Origin: Chloroflexota bacterium | Lineage (GTDB): Bacteria > Chloroflexota > Limnocylindria > Limnocylindrales > CSP1-4 | Direction of reading: 5' to 3' | DNA: 5,993 nucleotides | Assembly (NCBI GenBank): GCA_013698385.1 | Contig: JACCVB010000133.1 | Span: 1-5,993, forward strand | Shown: positions 5,242-5,993 of the stretch, piece by piece | Layout of the letters: every line of letters starts with the position of its first letter | How positions within the stretch are numbered: the first letter of the stretch is position 1 | Position numbers and translations under genes: made by a program | Notes under the pieces: generated by a model | The model's database searches: none | The model's input: the letters and a program-made list of their open reading frames with translations, nothing else | What the model was told of the DNA's origin: nothing

Positions 5242-5993
5242 ATGCGGGTCGTGGAGTTGCCCGCGGTCGGGGCCCCGCTGCGCCTCTCGTCCCGTCCGAT
5301 CCCCCAACCGGGACCGGGCGAGGTCCGCATCCGGGTGGAGGCGTGCGGCGTGTGCGGGTCGGACGTCTTCCTCCAGAAGGGCGGCTTTGGCGCCGGGATC
5401 CCCTTGCCGATCATCCCGGGCCATGAGGCGGCGGGCGTCGTGGACGCGCTGGGCGACGATGTGACTGAGGTGGCCGTCGGCGACCAGGTCGCGCTCTACT
5501 ACATCAGCACGCCACCGGACGATCCGTGGGCGGCGCGGGGACGGCCGAACATCAGCCCGCACGTCCAGCGAATGGGCGTCGACGTGGACGGTGCCTTCGC
5601 CGAATTTGTGCTGCGCCCGACGGCCGCGCTCGTCCGCCCTCCCGCCCCGGTGCCCCCGGCGGTCCTTGCGGTCCTGACCGACGCGGTCGCCACGCCGCTC
5701 CATGGCCTCAAGCGGGTGGCGCACTTGGCCGCCGGCGAGACGCTCGTGGTCCTGGGCGTCGGTGGCCTGGGCTCGAACGCCGTGCAACTCGGCAAGGCCT
5801 TCGGCGCCCGGGTCATCGCGGTCACCCGGTCTGAGGCGAAGCTGCGCCTGGCCCGGGAACTGGGCGCAGACGAGACGGTGGCAGCCGATGCCGGCGACCC
5901 GGTCGCGGCGGTCAAGGCGCTGACCGGCGGGCACGGGCCGGACGTCGTCATCCAATGCGTCGGCTCGGCGGCGGTCGATGAGCAGGCCATCGC
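5242..5993 (+). CDS. Zinc-type medium-chain (MDR) alcohol/polyol dehydrogenase, 3' end cut by window edge
   Basis: I translated 250 residues; the family is usually about 340-350, so roughly 90-100 residues lie beyond the right edge. The enzyme should oxidise an alcohol or polyol with a bound catalytic zinc. Zinc-site residues are C38 (CGSD, 38-41), H61-E62 (GHE) and probably D147 (TDAVAT) as the third ligand position. The cofactor domain has GVGGLG at 172-177. T195-R196 stand where NAD-specific enzymes carry an acidic residue, hinting at NADP(H). The structural-zinc lobe (about 86-122) keeps its length and the GRPN and DGAFAEF landmarks, but all four zinc cysteines are missing. The ATG is seven bases after the SDR stop, and the GAGG at 5233-5236 overlapping that stop is its likely ribosome binding site, indicating translational coupling; GTG 5239 is a possible alternative start. 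It belongs to the same operon as the dehydratase and SDR genes. The substrate is unknown. Confidence 0.93.
   Translation, partial: MRVVELPAVGAPLRLSSRPIPQPGPGEVRIRVEACGVCGSDVFLQKGGFGAGIPLPIIPGHEAAGVVDALGDDVTEVAVGDQVALYYISTPPDDPWAARGRPNISPHVQRMGVDVDGAFAEFVLRPTAALVRPPAPVPPAVLAVLTDAVATPLHGLKRVAHLAAGETLVVLGVGGLGSNAVQLGKAFGARVIAVTRSEAKLRLARELGADETVAADAGDPVAAVKALTGGHGPDVVIQCVGSAAVDEQAI

Overview
The window is a high-GC (by eye about two-thirds or more G+C), gene-dense bacterial segment. It carries six protein genes and no RNA gene, insertion sequence or CRISPR array. Shine-Dalgarno sites are strong, and two genes appear to start at GTG. This fits a high-GC bacterium such as an actinobacterium or a soil/freshwater Chloroflexota, but nothing in the sequence fixes the taxon.

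Layout, left to right: (1) 1-824, minus: 5' part of a thiamine-diphosphate 2-oxoacid dehydrogenase E1 alpha subunit (PdhA/AcoA type), cut by the left edge. (2) 825-976: divergent control region. (3) 977-2029, plus: LacI-family regulator. (4) 2040-3122, minus: Gfo/Idh/MocA-family oxidoreductase, convergent with the regulator 10 bases away. (5) 3123-3283: second divergent control region. (6) 3284-4426, plus: enolase-superfamily (mandelate racemase subgroup) sugar-acid dehydratase candidate. (7) 4467-5234, plus: SDR dehydrogenase. (8) 5242 to right edge, plus: zinc-type MDR dehydrogenase, incomplete. Genes 6-8 look like one operon.

Together this reads as a sugar or sugar-acid oxidation locus under a local LacI-type repressor. 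The plausible chemistry is Gfo/Idh oxidation of a sugar, polyol or sugar acid, then enolase-superfamily dehydration to a 2-keto-3-deoxy acid, then further oxidation by the SDR and/or MDR enzyme. This resembles the non-phosphorylative L-fucose and L-rhamnose pathways, but the substrate cannot be read from the sequence. No aldolase, diketo-acid hydrolase, lactonase or transporter lies inside the window.

The most informative non-coding signal is an 8-base element, TGGAAAYG. By eye it occurs four times in the window, and all four copies are in the two divergent control regions. At the E1 alpha and enolase-family genes it lies just downstream of near-identical predicted promoters (TTGACG, 18-base spacer, TACGAT or GACGAT). 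This ties the E1 gene, the regulator and the sugar-acid operon into one predicted regulon and suggests that the oxoacid dehydrogenase takes part in the pathway.
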